Shown one piece after another: positions 31,662 to 39,979 of a DNA stretch of 55,693 nt. Where the stretch lies: assembly GCF_902729435.1 (NCBI RefSeq), contig NZ_CACVCG010000051.1:1-55693 (forward strand). Direction: 5' to 3'. The notes beneath the pieces are model-generated. The model saw only the letters and a list, made by a program, of their open reading frames with translations, was not told the DNA's origin and did no database searches. Both the position numbers and the translations under genes were made by a program. Each line of letters starts with the position of its first letter. The first letter of the stretch is position 1. Origin of the DNA: Magnetospirillum sp. UT-4. GTDB lineage: Bacteria > Pseudomonadota > Alphaproteobacteria > Rhodospirillales > Magnetospirillaceae.

Positions 31662-32629
31662 GCAGGGATCTCCAGGCGGCCGAGCAGGCGGTCGAGGGTC
31701 CCGGTATCCTCCCATTGCAGGGCCACGGTCAAGACCATGACCCTCGGCCTGAGGTCGGGGGGGAGGCGGATGGCATCCTTGGCGGTGGTCACCGCGATGG
31801 CGTCCAGCGCAATCGCTTCGTCCAGCAGCCGCAGGATCTCGGCCCGGGCGAAGGGATGGTGGTCGGGGAAGGATCGGGCGGCGGCCAGTTCGGCGCCACA
31901 GGCGGCCAGGGTGTCGAAGAACTTGGCCGGGCGGCCGATGCCGGCGAAGGCCGCCACCCGCCGGCCACGCAAGGCTTCCGCCTCGGGTCCGGGCACCAGC
32001 CGGGCGCGCAGCACCGTGCGGCCGGCCAGGACGGCCAGGACGCCGGTCTGGTCGTCGCCCACCAGCACCACCGCGTCGGCGCGGTCCAGCCCGATGGCCA
32101 CCGGCTCGCGGCAGGGTCCGGCGGGTATGACGCGGCCATTGCCGAAGCCGTAGCCGCCATCCACCACCACCAGCGACAGATCCTTGTGCAGGCTGGGATT
32201 CTGGAAACCGTCATCCATCACCACCACCCCCGCCCCCATCTCGGCGGCGGCGACGGCGCCATCGGGGCGGCAGCGCGCCACCCAGGTGGGGGCGCGGGCG
32301 GCCAGCAGCAACGCCTCGTCGCCGACCCGGGCGGCATCGTGGCGCAGCGGATCGACCAGCCGGGGCCCGGCCTCGGTGCCGCCATAGCCGCGGGTCAGCA
32401 GGTGCGGCCTCGCCCCGCGCGCCGCCAGCATGTCGGCCAGGGCCAGGCAGACCGGAGTCTTGCCGGCGCCGCCGGCGACGATGTTGCCGACACAGATCAC
32501 CGGGACGGGGGCGCGGACCGGCACGGTGCCGGCCAGGCGGCGGGCCACCGCGCCGGCATAGAGCGCCGACAGCGGCGCCAGCAGGCGGGCCGCCAGCGAG
32601 TCGGTGCGCCAGAACTCAGGCGCCCGCAT
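31658..32629 (-). CDS. lpxK: tetraacyldisaccharide 4'-kinase
   Basis: Membrane-associated kinase of 323 residues that phosphorylates the 4' position of the lipid A disaccharide. A membrane-interacting N-terminal helix (MRAPEFWRTDSLAARLLAPL) precedes the Walker A motif GNIVAGGAGKTPVCLALA. HLLTRGYGG, VGDEALLLA, VVVMDDGFQNPSL and FARAEILRLL with a TTAKDAIRLP block are family-typical. The ATG at 32629 overlaps the waaA stop by 14 bases, and its own stop overlaps the next start by four. Confidence 0.95.
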   Translation of the reverse strand: MRAPEFWRTDSLAARLLAPLSALYAGAVARRLAGTVPVRAPVPVICVGNIVAGGAGKTPVCLALADMLAARGARPHLLTRGYGGTEAGPRLVDPLRHDAARVGDEALLLAARAPTWVARCRPDGAVAAAEMGAGVVVMDDGFQNPSLHKDLSLVVVDGGYGFGNGRVIPAGPCREPVAIGLDRADAVVLVGDDQTGVLAVLAGRTVLRARLVPGPEAEALRGRRVAAFAGIGRPAKFFDTLAACGAELAAARSFPDHHPFARAEILRLLDEAIALDAIAVTTAKDAIRLPPDLRPRVMVLTVALQWEDTGTLDRLLGRLEIPA

Positions 32630-33905
32630 GGCGGTGCTCCAGGGGGCCGGGCTCCAGGCGGGCGAGATGGGGCTCCAGCACCGCCAGCACCGCATCCAGC
32701 GCGCCGGCCTCGGCCTCGGCCCAGGCCAGGGCGGCGGCGCGGCGGCCGGCCAGCAGCTCCGGGTCGGCGAGCAGGCGGCCGACCGCCTCGGCCAGCGCCG
32801 CCTCGTCGGCCACCTCCTCGGCGGCGCCGGCGGCCAGCATGGCGGCGGCCATGTCGGCGAAATTGCTCATGCGCGGGCCGAACAGCACGGCGGCGCCCAG
32901 CCGGGCCGGCTCGAACGGGTTCTGCCCGCCCTCGACGGTCAGGCTCTTGCCGACGAAGGCGACCGGCGCCAGCCGGAGGAACAGGCCCAGCTCGCCCATG
33001 GTGTCGGCGACGTAGAGGTCGCCCGCCGGGTCGGCGCCGGCCGAGCGCCGGGAGGCCGCCAGCCCCAGGATCGCCATTTCCGCCGCCACCTCCGGCCCGC
33101 GATGGGGATGGCGCGGCACCACGATGGTCAGCAGGCCGGGCAGACGGTCCCGCAGCCGCGCGTGGACGCCGGCGGCGACGGCCTCCTCGCCGGGATGGGT
33201 GCTGGCCGCCAGCCAGACCGGGCGGCCGCCGATGATGGTTCGCAGCCGCGCCAGCTCGGCCTCGTCGCAGGGCAAAGGCGGCACCGCCAGCTTGAGGTTT
33301 CCGGCACACGCGGTCCGTGGCGCCCCCAGCGCCGCCAGCCGCTCGGCATCGCCCGGGGTCTGGCCCAGGCACAGCTCGAAGCGGGACAGCAGGCGGGCGA
33401 TGAAGCCCCTGGCCCGCTGCCAGCCGGCGAAGGAGCGGGCCGAAACGCGGCCCTGCACCAGCACCAGCGGGATGGACCGGCGGCCGACCGCCTCGATCAG
33501 GTTGGGCCAGAAATCGGATTCCGCCCACAACACCAGATCGGGGCGCCAGTGGTCGAGGAAGCGGGCGACCCAGGGCGGGCGGTCCACCGGCACGAACTGG
33601 TGGATGGCGCCGGCCGGCAGCCGCTCGGCCATCAGCCGGGCCGAGGTGACGGTGCCGGTGGTCATCAGCACGTTCAGGCCGCGCCCCAGCAGCCGTTCGA
33701 CCAGCGGCAGCAGCGACAGCGCCTCGCCCACCGAGGCGCCGTGCAGCCACACCAGCCGGCCCTCGGGACGCGGCCGGCCGGGCCGGCCCATCCGCTCGGG
33801 AAAGCGGGCCGGGTCCTCCTTGCCGCGGGCCAGGCGCCGCTTCAGGTACAGCCCGATCAGCGGCCCCAGAAGCGTGGTGGCGAGGCGATACAGGGCGTGG
33901 ATCAC
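32616..33905 (-). CDS. waaA: 3-deoxy-D-manno-octulosonic acid (Kdo) transferase
   Basis: GT30 glycosyltransferase of 429 residues adding Kdo to lipid IVA. One N-terminal membrane helix (IHALYRLATTLLGPLIGLYL) is followed by WLHGASVGEALSLLPL with the catalytic-region glutamate. VLMTTGTVTSARL, LWAESDFWPNLI and the C-terminal domain with STHPGEEAVAAGVH, VPRHPHRGPEV and SLTVEGGQNPFEPARLG match WaaA. GTG start at 33905 with GGAGG upstream, overlapping the DUF374 gene stop by four bases. Whether it adds one or two Kdo residues cannot be read from sequence. Confidence 0.95.
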   Translation of the reverse strand: MIHALYRLATTLLGPLIGLYLKRRLARGKEDPARFPERMGRPGRPRPEGRLVWLHGASVGEALSLLPLVERLLGRGLNVLMTTGTVTSARLMAERLPAGAIHQFVPVDRPPWVARFLDHWRPDLVLWAESDFWPNLIEAVGRRSIPLVLVQGRVSARSFAGWQRARGFIARLLSRFELCLGQTPGDAERLAALGAPRTACAGNLKLAVPPLPCDEAELARLRTIIGGRPVWLAASTHPGEEAVAAGVHARLRDRLPGLLTIVVPRHPHRGPEVAAEMAILGLAASRRSAGADPAGDLYVADTMGELGLFLRLAPVAFVGKSLTVEGGQNPFEPARLGAAVLFGPRMSNFADMAAAMLAAGAAEEVADEAALAEAVGRLLADPELLAGRRAAALAWAEAEAGALDAVLAVLEPHLARLEPGPLEHRHAGA

Positions 33906-34609
33906 GACCCTTCCTCCGCGGCGGGGGGCACCGGCTCGGCCCCGACCAGGGAATCGGCGAGGTCGGTCAGCCGGGTGAGTTCGCGCTCGAGCGCCAGGCG
34001 GAAGGCTTCCTGTGCCGCCTCGTCGCAATCCTTGTCCAGGCGCATGGGCGCGCCCCACACGAACACCCCGTCGGTGAACGGCCGCGGCACCAGGAAGCGG
34101 TCCCACGAGCGCAGCAGCGTGCGGTGGCGGGCGGAGCAGGCGGCCGGAACGATGGCCCGGCCCGACAGCCGGGCGATGGTGACGGTGCCCATGGAGACCC
34201 GCATGCGCGGCCCCCGGGGGCCGTCCGGGGTGATGCCGATGCAGCCGCCGTCCTTGAGCAGCCGCATCAGCGAACGCATGGCCGATCCGCCGCCGCGAGT
34301 CGATGACCCGGCCACGGTGGAGATTCCGAGATGGGCGACGGTGCGGGCGATCAGCAGGCCGTCGCGGTGCTGGCTGATCAGCATGTGGATGGGCATGCCG
34401 CCGCGCCACAGCCGCGGCATCATCAGCAGTCGGCCGTGCCAGAAGGCCAGGATGAACGGTTCGCGCCGGTCCCAGAAGGCGGCGGGAACGTCGCCCCCTT
34501 GCGTGCGCCAGCGACCGGTGGCGTGCACCAGTCGGATGTACTGGGCGACCAGCCAGCACAGCAGGACGCGCACGCCCTCCAGCTTGCCGATGCGCTTGGC
34601 GAGGCCCAC
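33902..34609 (-). CDS. DUF374 lysophospholipid acyltransferase-like protein
   Basis: A 235-residue protein of the DUF374 family, related to glycerolipid acyltransferases. Supporting blocks are ILAFWHGRLLMMPRLW (an H-containing acyltransferase-type motif), LISQHRDGLLIARTVAHLGI, GSSTRGGGSAMRSLMRLL and ITPDGPRGPRMRVSMGTVTI. There is no ATG near the expected N-terminus; GTG at 34609 (VGLAKRIGKLEGVRV) just after the msbA stop is the best start. It lies between msbA and waaA, consistent with a lipid A or envelope lipid role, but the substrate is not established. Confidence 0.88.
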   Translation of the reverse strand: MGLAKRIGKLEGVRVLLCWLVAQYIRLVHATGRWRTQGGDVPAAFWDRREPFILAFWHGRLLMMPRLWRGGMPIHMLISQHRDGLLIARTVAHLGISTVAGSSTRGGGSAMRSLMRLLKDGGCIGITPDGPRGPRMRVSMGTVTIARLSGRAIVPAACSARHRTLLRSWDRFLVPRPFTDGVFVWGAPMRLDKDCDEAAQEAFRLALERELTRLTDLADSLVGAEPVPPAAEEGS

Positions 34610-34622
34610 CGCGTCCGTCCCG

Positions 34623-36467
34623 TCAGTACGGCCCGCCGCGGGCCGGGGCGGCGGGGTCGTCGGCGAATTGCAGGGCGTGCAGGCGGGCATAGAGGCCGCC
34701 CTGGGCCAGCAGCTCGGAATGGCTGCCCGATTCCACCACCCGGCCGCGATCCATGACGTGGATCAGGTCGGCATCGACCACGGTGGACAGGCGATGGGCG
34801 ATGACGATGGTGGTGCGGCCCTTCATCAGGTGCTCCAGCGCCGCCTGGACCTGGCGCTCGGATTCGGTGTCGAGGGCGCTGGTCGCCTCGTCCAGCAGCA
34901 GGATCGGCGCGTTCTTCAGCATGGCCCGGGCGATGGCCAGGCGCTGGCGCTGGCCGCCCGACAGGTTGAGACCGCGCTCGCCCACCACCGTGTCGTAGCC
35001 GCCGGGCAGGCCCATGATGAAGTCGTGGGCGGCGGCGGCGCGGGCGGCGGCCTCGATCTCGTCGTCGGTGGCGCCGAAGCGGCCATAGGCGATGTTGGCG
35101 CGGATGGTGTCGTCGAACAGCACGATGTCCTGGCTGACCAGGCCGATCTTGGCGCGCAAGCTTGCGATGGAGACGCCGCGGATGTCCTGGCCGTCGATGG
35201 TGACGCGGCCGTCGGTGACGTCGAAATAGCGCGGCAGCAGGTTGAGAATGGTGGTCTTGCCCGCCCCCGACGGCCCCACCAGCGCCACCGTCCGGCCGCC
35301 CGGCACCGAGAGGTCGATGCCGTCCAGCGCCGCCTTGACGCCGTCATAGGTGAAGAACACCCCCTCGAACCGCACCCCGCCCTCGCGCACCACCAGCGGC
35401 AAGGCGCCCGGCGGATCGCTGATGGTCGGCCTGGTGTCGATCACCTCGAAGCAGCGGGCGGCGGCGGCCAGGCCCTCCTGCAGGTTGGTGTTCAGGGAGG
35501 CCAGCGCCTTCATGGGCTTGTAGGCCAGCATCAGGGCGGTGATGAACGAGAAGAAGGCGCCGGCGCGGTCGGGGTTGGTGTCGGCGCTGGCGATGACCTG
35601 GGAGCCGCCATAGACGATCACCACGGTGATGGCGATGCCGCCCAGCATCTCCATGATCGGCGACGAGGCCGAGCGCACCCTGGCCGCCTTGTAGGTGAGC
35701 TGGTGCAGGGTATCGACCAGGCCGCCCACCTTGGCCCGCTCGTAATCCTCCATGCCATAGGCCTTGACCACCCGGATGCCCTGGATCGCCTGGTTCAGGT
35801 AGGTGGAGAACAGGCCGTTCTGCTCCTGGGTGTTGGCGGTCACCTTGCGCATGCGCCGGCCCAGCCGGGCGATGGGAAGGATGGCGATGGGAAAGACGAA
35901 GAAGGTCAGCGAGGCCAGCACCCAGTCCTGGTAGAACATCAGCGCCACCAGGAAGATCACGCTGGAAGCGTCCTTGCCCGCCCCGGTCAGGGCGTTGGAC
36001 ACCGCGAAGCGCATGGAATTGACGTCGTTGGTCATCCGGCTCATCAGCTTGCCGGTCTGGTGCAGGTGGAAGAAGGCCACGTCCAGGTCCATCAGCCGGC
36101 TGAACAGCCGGTTCTGCATGTCGGCGATGACCTTCAGGCCGACCCGCGACAGCAGCACCGCCTCGCCGTAATCGGCCACCGACTTGGCGGCGAAGGTGGC
36201 GATGATGGTGGCCGCCAGCGGCCACAGATACTCGGCCTTCCGCGCCACGAAGATCTTGTTGATGATGGGGTCCATCAACCAGGCGTAGGTGGCGGTGGCG
36301 CCGGCCGAGATGGCCATGCAGGCGACGGCCGCCAGGACCATGCCAAGATAGGGCCGCACACCCTCGCGCAACAACCGCCGCATCAGCGAGACGGTCGAAT
36401 GGTCAAGGGAAATCTTGTGATCGCTCAACAGCTTGTCCGCCGATGGGGGTCCCCGTCGCGGGACCAT
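34623..36467 (-). CDS. msbA: MsbA-type lipid A flippase (ABC transporter)
   Basis: Half-size ABC exporter of about 614 residues. Six transmembrane helices occupy about residues 40-340. The nucleotide-binding domain follows with Walker A GPSGAGKTT, signature LNLSGGQRQRLAIARA, Walker B ILLLDEATSALD and the H-loop IVIAHRLSTV. The chromosomal position before waaA and lpxK supports lipid A export across the inner membrane. The start is uncertain: ATG at 36467 is listed; TTG at 36428 or ATG at 36383 would shorten it without affecting the first helix. First gene of the lipid A operon. Confidence 0.92.
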   Translation of the reverse strand: MVPRRGPPSADKLLSDHKISLDHSTVSLMRRLLREGVRPYLGMVLAAVACMAISAGATATYAWLMDPIINKIFVARKAEYLWPLAATIIATFAAKSVADYGEAVLLSRVGLKVIADMQNRLFSRLMDLDVAFFHLHQTGKLMSRMTNDVNSMRFAVSNALTGAGKDASSVIFLVALMFYQDWVLASLTFFVFPIAILPIARLGRRMRKVTANTQEQNGLFSTYLNQAIQGIRVVKAYGMEDYERAKVGGLVDTLHQLTYKAARVRSASSPIMEMLGGIAITVVIVYGGSQVIASADTNPDRAGAFFSFITALMLAYKPMKALASLNTNLQEGLAAAARCFEVIDTRPTISDPPGALPLVVREGGVRFEGVFFTYDGVKAALDGIDLSVPGGRTVALVGPSGAGKTTILNLLPRYFDVTDGRVTIDGQDIRGVSIASLRAKIGLVSQDIVLFDDTIRANIAYGRFGATDDEIEAAARAAAAHDFIMGLPGGYDTVVGERGLNLSGGQRQRLAIARAMLKNAPILLLDEATSALDTESERQVQAALEHLMKGRTTIVIAHRLSTVVDADLIHVMDRGRVVESGSHSELLAQGGLYARLHALQFADDPAAPARGGPY

Positions 36468-36740
36468 AGCATGGGTGGGGCGGTGCGCAAAATGTTGTGG
36501 TTGCCCCGACCGGCGGCCGGGTCCCACCCGAATCGGCGGGTGGCGGGCGGGGCGGCGGCCCGGACCTTGGTCCGGGGTAGGTCGAAAGTCCTGCTCCCAT
36601 GCACCCCGAAGGGGGGATGACGGCCCTGCCGGGCCTACTCAGGAGTCGGAGGCGCCCGCCATGCCCCTGGTTGCTGCGCCGCGAAATGACTTATCCTGCG
36701 CTCCCATAATAAAATTTCGTCCAAGAGAGCAGGAGGTCCC

Positions 36741-37955
36741 ATGTTGCACGGTAAGGTGCTGGTCGCCCAGGGTGGCGGACCGACCGCGGTGATCAACCAG
36801 TCGATGGCGGGCGTGGTGCTCGAGGCGCGCAAGTTCCGCAACGTCGAACTGGTCTACGGCGCCTATCACGGCGTCCGCGGCATCATCAACGAGGATTTCC
36901 TCGATCTCACCCAGGAGACCAGCCACAACCTGGAGATGGTCGCCGGCACCCCGTCCTCGGCGCTGGGTTCGACCCGCGACAAGCCCGACCTCAAGTACTG
37001 CCAGGAGATCTTCAAGGTCCTGAAGGCCCACGGCATTTCCTACTTCTTCTACGTCGGCGGCAACGATTCCTCGGACACCGTGCGCATCGTCTCGGAGGAG
37101 GCCCACAAGGCCGGCTATCCGCTGCGCTGCATCCACATCCCGAAGACCATCGACAACGATCTGGTCGGCAACGACCACACCCCGGGCTATCCGTCGGCGG
37201 CCCGCTTCGTCGCCCAGGCCTTCATGGGGGTGAACCTGGACAACGCGGCGCTGACCGGCGTCTATGTCGGCGTCGTCATGGGCCGCCATGCCGGCTTCCT
37301 CACCGCCGCCTCGGCGCTGGGCAAGAAGTTCCCCGATGACGGCCCGCACCTGATCTACCTGCCCGAGCGTACCTTCAAGGTCGATCAGTTCCTGGCCGAC
37401 GTGAAGGCCACCATGGACCGTTACGGCCGCTGCGTGGTGGCGGTGTCGGAAGGCATCCACGACGAATCGGGGGCGCCGATCATCACCAAGCTGGCCCAGG
37501 AAGTGGAAAAGGACGCCCACGGCAACGTCCAGCTGTCGGGCACCGGCGCCCTGGCCGACCTGCTGTGCGAGGAGATCAAGACCAAGCTGGGCCTGAAGCG
37601 GGTGCGCGGCGACACCTTCGGCTACCTGCAGCGCTCGTTCGTCGGCTGCGTCTCGGACGTCGATCAGCGCGAGGCCCGCGAGGTCGGCGAGAAGGCGGTG
37701 CAGTTCGCCATGTGGGGCAACACCGACGGCTCGGTGGCGATCAAGCGCACCGGCTTCTATTCGGTGGACTACCAGCTGATGCCGCTGACCGACGTCGCCG
37801 GCAAGACCCGGGTGATGGAGGACGAGTTCATCACCGCCGAAGGCAACGGCGTCACCGACGCCTTCCGCATGTACCTGCGCCCGCTGCTCGGCTCGGGCAT
37901 GCCCGACGCCTACCGCCTGCGCATCAACAAGGTGCCGAAGGTGCTGGGGGCGTAG
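36741..37955 (+). CDS. pfp: 6-phosphofructokinase, PPi-type
   Basis: A 404-residue phosphofructokinase. The N-terminal phosphodonor loop is VLVAQGGGPTAVINQS. Two diagnostic sites point to pyrophosphate rather than ATP as phosphate donor: FYVGGNDSSDT, with Asp where ATP enzymes have Gly, and PKTIDND, with Lys where they have Gly. The Asn before that Asp (usually GGDD) is unusual. MGRHAGFL and VSEGIHDESG complete the substrate site. A GGAGG site precedes the ATG. PPi use makes the step reversible, fitting both glycolysis and gluconeogenesis. Single gene. Confidence 0.92.
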   Translation: MLHGKVLVAQGGGPTAVINQSMAGVVLEARKFRNVELVYGAYHGVRGIINEDFLDLTQETSHNLEMVAGTPSSALGSTRDKPDLKYCQEIFKVLKAHGISYFFYVGGNDSSDTVRIVSEEAHKAGYPLRCIHIPKTIDNDLVGNDHTPGYPSAARFVAQAFMGVNLDNAALTGVYVGVVMGRHAGFLTAASALGKKFPDDGPHLIYLPERTFKVDQFLADVKATMDRYGRCVVAVSEGIHDESGAPIITKLAQEVEKDAHGNVQLSGTGALADLLCEEIKTKLGLKRVRGDTFGYLQRSFVGCVSDVDQREAREVGEKAVQFAMWGNTDGSVAIKRTGFYSVDYQLMPLTDVAGKTRVMEDEFITAEGNGVTDAFRMYLRPLLGSGMPDAYRLRINKVPKVLGA

Positions 37956-38168
37956 GGTTCCTTTACTTTACCTCCCCCTTTTTTTACTCCCCTCCCCTTG
38001 ATGGGGAGGGGTTGGGGGCGGGGTGAGTTCCGCGACAACGCCGACGCGGTTCCCCCCCACCCCAACCCTCCCCCGCGTGCGAAGCACGCATTGTCGGAAG
38101 GCGGGCTCCGCCCGCAAGGGGGGAGGGAGAAGTTTGTGGAGACCCTCCCCCAGGGGGCACCTGGCCCC
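37956..38168. repeat. hairpin-rich intergenic repeat between convergent pfp and antiporter genes
   Basis: CCCCTCCCC (37989-37997) pairs with GGGGAGGGG (38003-38011). It is followed by a GCGTGC-GAA-GCACGC hairpin (about 38077-38091) and a GCGGGC-TCC-GCCCGC hairpin (about 38102-38116). A run of T's (37979-37985) precedes the first hairpin. Likely transcript ends for both convergent genes, built from dispersed GC-rich repeats. Confidence 0.6.
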
Positions 38169-39905
38169 TCACTCCTTCTCCAGCGTCAGCGCCAGCTTGG
38201 CGTAGTCGTGCTTGCGGTATTCCTCGAGCAGCGACTGCACCTCCTCGGCCGGGGTGCCGAGCTGGTGCAGGGCGCGGCCGGCCAGCTGCAGGCTGCCTTC
38301 CAGGATCTCCGGCACCACCGCGGTGGCGCCCGAGGCCTCCAGCCCCTTGGCCTGGCGGCGGTCGCGGGCGCGGGCCAGGATGCGCAAGGCGGGATAGAGC
38401 TGGCGGACGCGCGGCACCAGCTTCTCGCGCCCCGAGCCGGCGCCGATGGTCAGCACCAGGGCGCGGGCGCGCTCGGCGCCCACCGCCTTCAGCACCTCGA
38501 GCTTGCGCACGTCGCCGAAGAACACCGGCCGGTCCTGGCCGCGCAGCACCTCGACCAGATGGGGGTCGCGGTCGATGGCGACATAGGGGATGGCCTCGGC
38601 CGACAGGATCGAGGCGACGATCTGGCCGGCGCGGCCGCAGCCGGCGATGATGACGTGGTCCGACAGGTCCTCGATGCCGCCGTCGGGCGGGGCGGCCGAG
38701 ACGGCGCGGGACAGCCGGTGGTGGCGGCCGATCCATTCGCCCAGCAGGGCCAGCGCCGGGGTCAGCGCCATGGACAGGGCGATGATGGTGGTCAGGGTGC
38801 TGATCGTCTCGGCCGGGATCAGGTCGTTCTGCCCCGCCCGGGCCAGCACCACGAAGGCGAATTCGCCGCCCTGGGCGAGCAGCAGCCCCAGATGCAGCCC
38901 CATGGCCAGCGGGAAGCGGAAGGCGAGGGCGAGGGCGGTGATGATCAGCGCCTTCAGCACCACCAGCACCCCCACCCCGGCGGCGATCTCGGGCAGATGG
39001 CGCAGCAGGGCGGTGGGATCGATGGTCATGCCCACGGTCAGGAAGAACAGGCCCATCAGCAGGCCGCGCACCGGCTGCAGGTCGGCCTCGACCTGGTGGC
39101 GGTATTCGCTGCTGGCCAGCAGCACGCCGGCCAGGAAGGCGCCCAGCGAGTGCGACAGGCCGACCGCCTCGGTGGCGGTGCTGGTGCCGATCACCGCCAG
39201 CAGCGAGGCGGCCACGAACACCTCGGGCGAGCGTGTCGCCGCCACCAGCCGGAACAGCGGCCGCAGGCCCAGATGGGCGACCACCAGGATCACCGCCAGC
39301 GCCGCCGCCGCCTTGGCCAGCGCCTGCGCCAGGCTGAGGGTCAGCGCGCTGCCGCCGGCATGCTCGCCAAGCAGCGGGATCGCCACCAGCAGCGGCACCA
39401 CCGCCAGGTCCTGCAGGATCAGCACCGCCACCGCGACGCGGCCATGCTGCGACGCCAGCGCGCCGCGCTCGGACAGCAGCTGCAGGACGAAGGCGGTGGA
39501 CGAGAACGCCACCGCCAGGCCGGCGACCATGGCTCCGGCCGGACTTAAGCCCTCGCCGGCCAGCACCAGTCCGGCCAGGGTGCCGGTCAGCAGCAGCTGC
39601 GCCGAGCCCAGGCCGAAGATGAAGTGGCGGATCACCCGCAAGCGTTCCCACGACAGTTCCAGGCCGATGGTGAACAGCAGGAAGACGATGCCCAGCTCGC
39701 CGAGGCCGCGGCTGCCCTCGCTGTCGGGCAGCAGCGCCAGGCCGGCCGGGCCGATGGCGCTGCCGGCCACCAGGTAGCCCAGCACCGGACTGACGCGGAA
39801 ACGATGGCACAGCGGCGAGATGGTGACCGCCAGGCCAAGGAAGATGAGGACGTCGAGGATGATGTCGTTGTGCAAGGAAGGCGGCTCCGGCCCGGTCCCT
39901 CCCAT
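38169..39905 (-). CDS. CPA2 cation:proton antiporter with TrkA-N domain (KefB/YbaL type)
   Basis: A 578-residue membrane protein. About 12 transmembrane helices (about 13-400) form a CPA2 Na+(K+)/H+ exchanger core, with LGYLVAGSAIGPAGLALL, FTIGLELSWERL, LQDLAVVPLLVAI and AQGGEFAFVVLA. A cytoplasmic TrkA-N/RCK domain follows (about 425-540): HVIIAGCGRAGQIVASIL is the Rossmann loop and FFGDVRKLEVLKAVGA is typical of KefB/YbaL. It probably exports K+ under nucleotide or thiol control. TTG at 39875 with GGAG upstream is an alternative start. Divergent from the next antiporter, 74 bp apart. Confidence 0.93.
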   Translation of the reverse strand: MGGTGPEPPSLHNDIILDVLIFLGLAVTISPLCHRFRVSPVLGYLVAGSAIGPAGLALLPDSEGSRGLGELGIVFLLFTIGLELSWERLRVIRHFIFGLGSAQLLLTGTLAGLVLAGEGLSPAGAMVAGLAVAFSSTAFVLQLLSERGALASQHGRVAVAVLILQDLAVVPLLVAIPLLGEHAGGSALTLSLAQALAKAAAALAVILVVAHLGLRPLFRLVAATRSPEVFVAASLLAVIGTSTATEAVGLSHSLGAFLAGVLLASSEYRHQVEADLQPVRGLLMGLFFLTVGMTIDPTALLRHLPEIAAGVGVLVVLKALIITALALAFRFPLAMGLHLGLLLAQGGEFAFVVLARAGQNDLIPAETISTLTTIIALSMALTPALALLGEWIGRHHRLSRAVSAAPPDGGIEDLSDHVIIAGCGRAGQIVASILSAEAIPYVAIDRDPHLVEVLRGQDRPVFFGDVRKLEVLKAVGAERARALVLTIGAGSGREKLVPRVRQLYPALRILARARDRRQAKGLEASGATAVVPEILEGSLQLAGRALHQLGTPAEEVQSLLEEYRKHDYAKLALTLEKE

Positions 39906-39979
39906 AGTGGCCCAGTGCGGGGGTACTGGACAAGCGCGTCAGGGCCGCCTACACCCGGAAGGGAAGGAGGGCGCACGGG

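Noticed and set aside
36705-36719. AT-rich ATAATAAAATTTC before pfp and AATAATAAATTTC about 240 bp before gap as a shared operator of glycolytic genes
   Set aside because: Two short AT-rich strings at very different distances are weak evidence, and no matching -35 element or repeat arms are visible.
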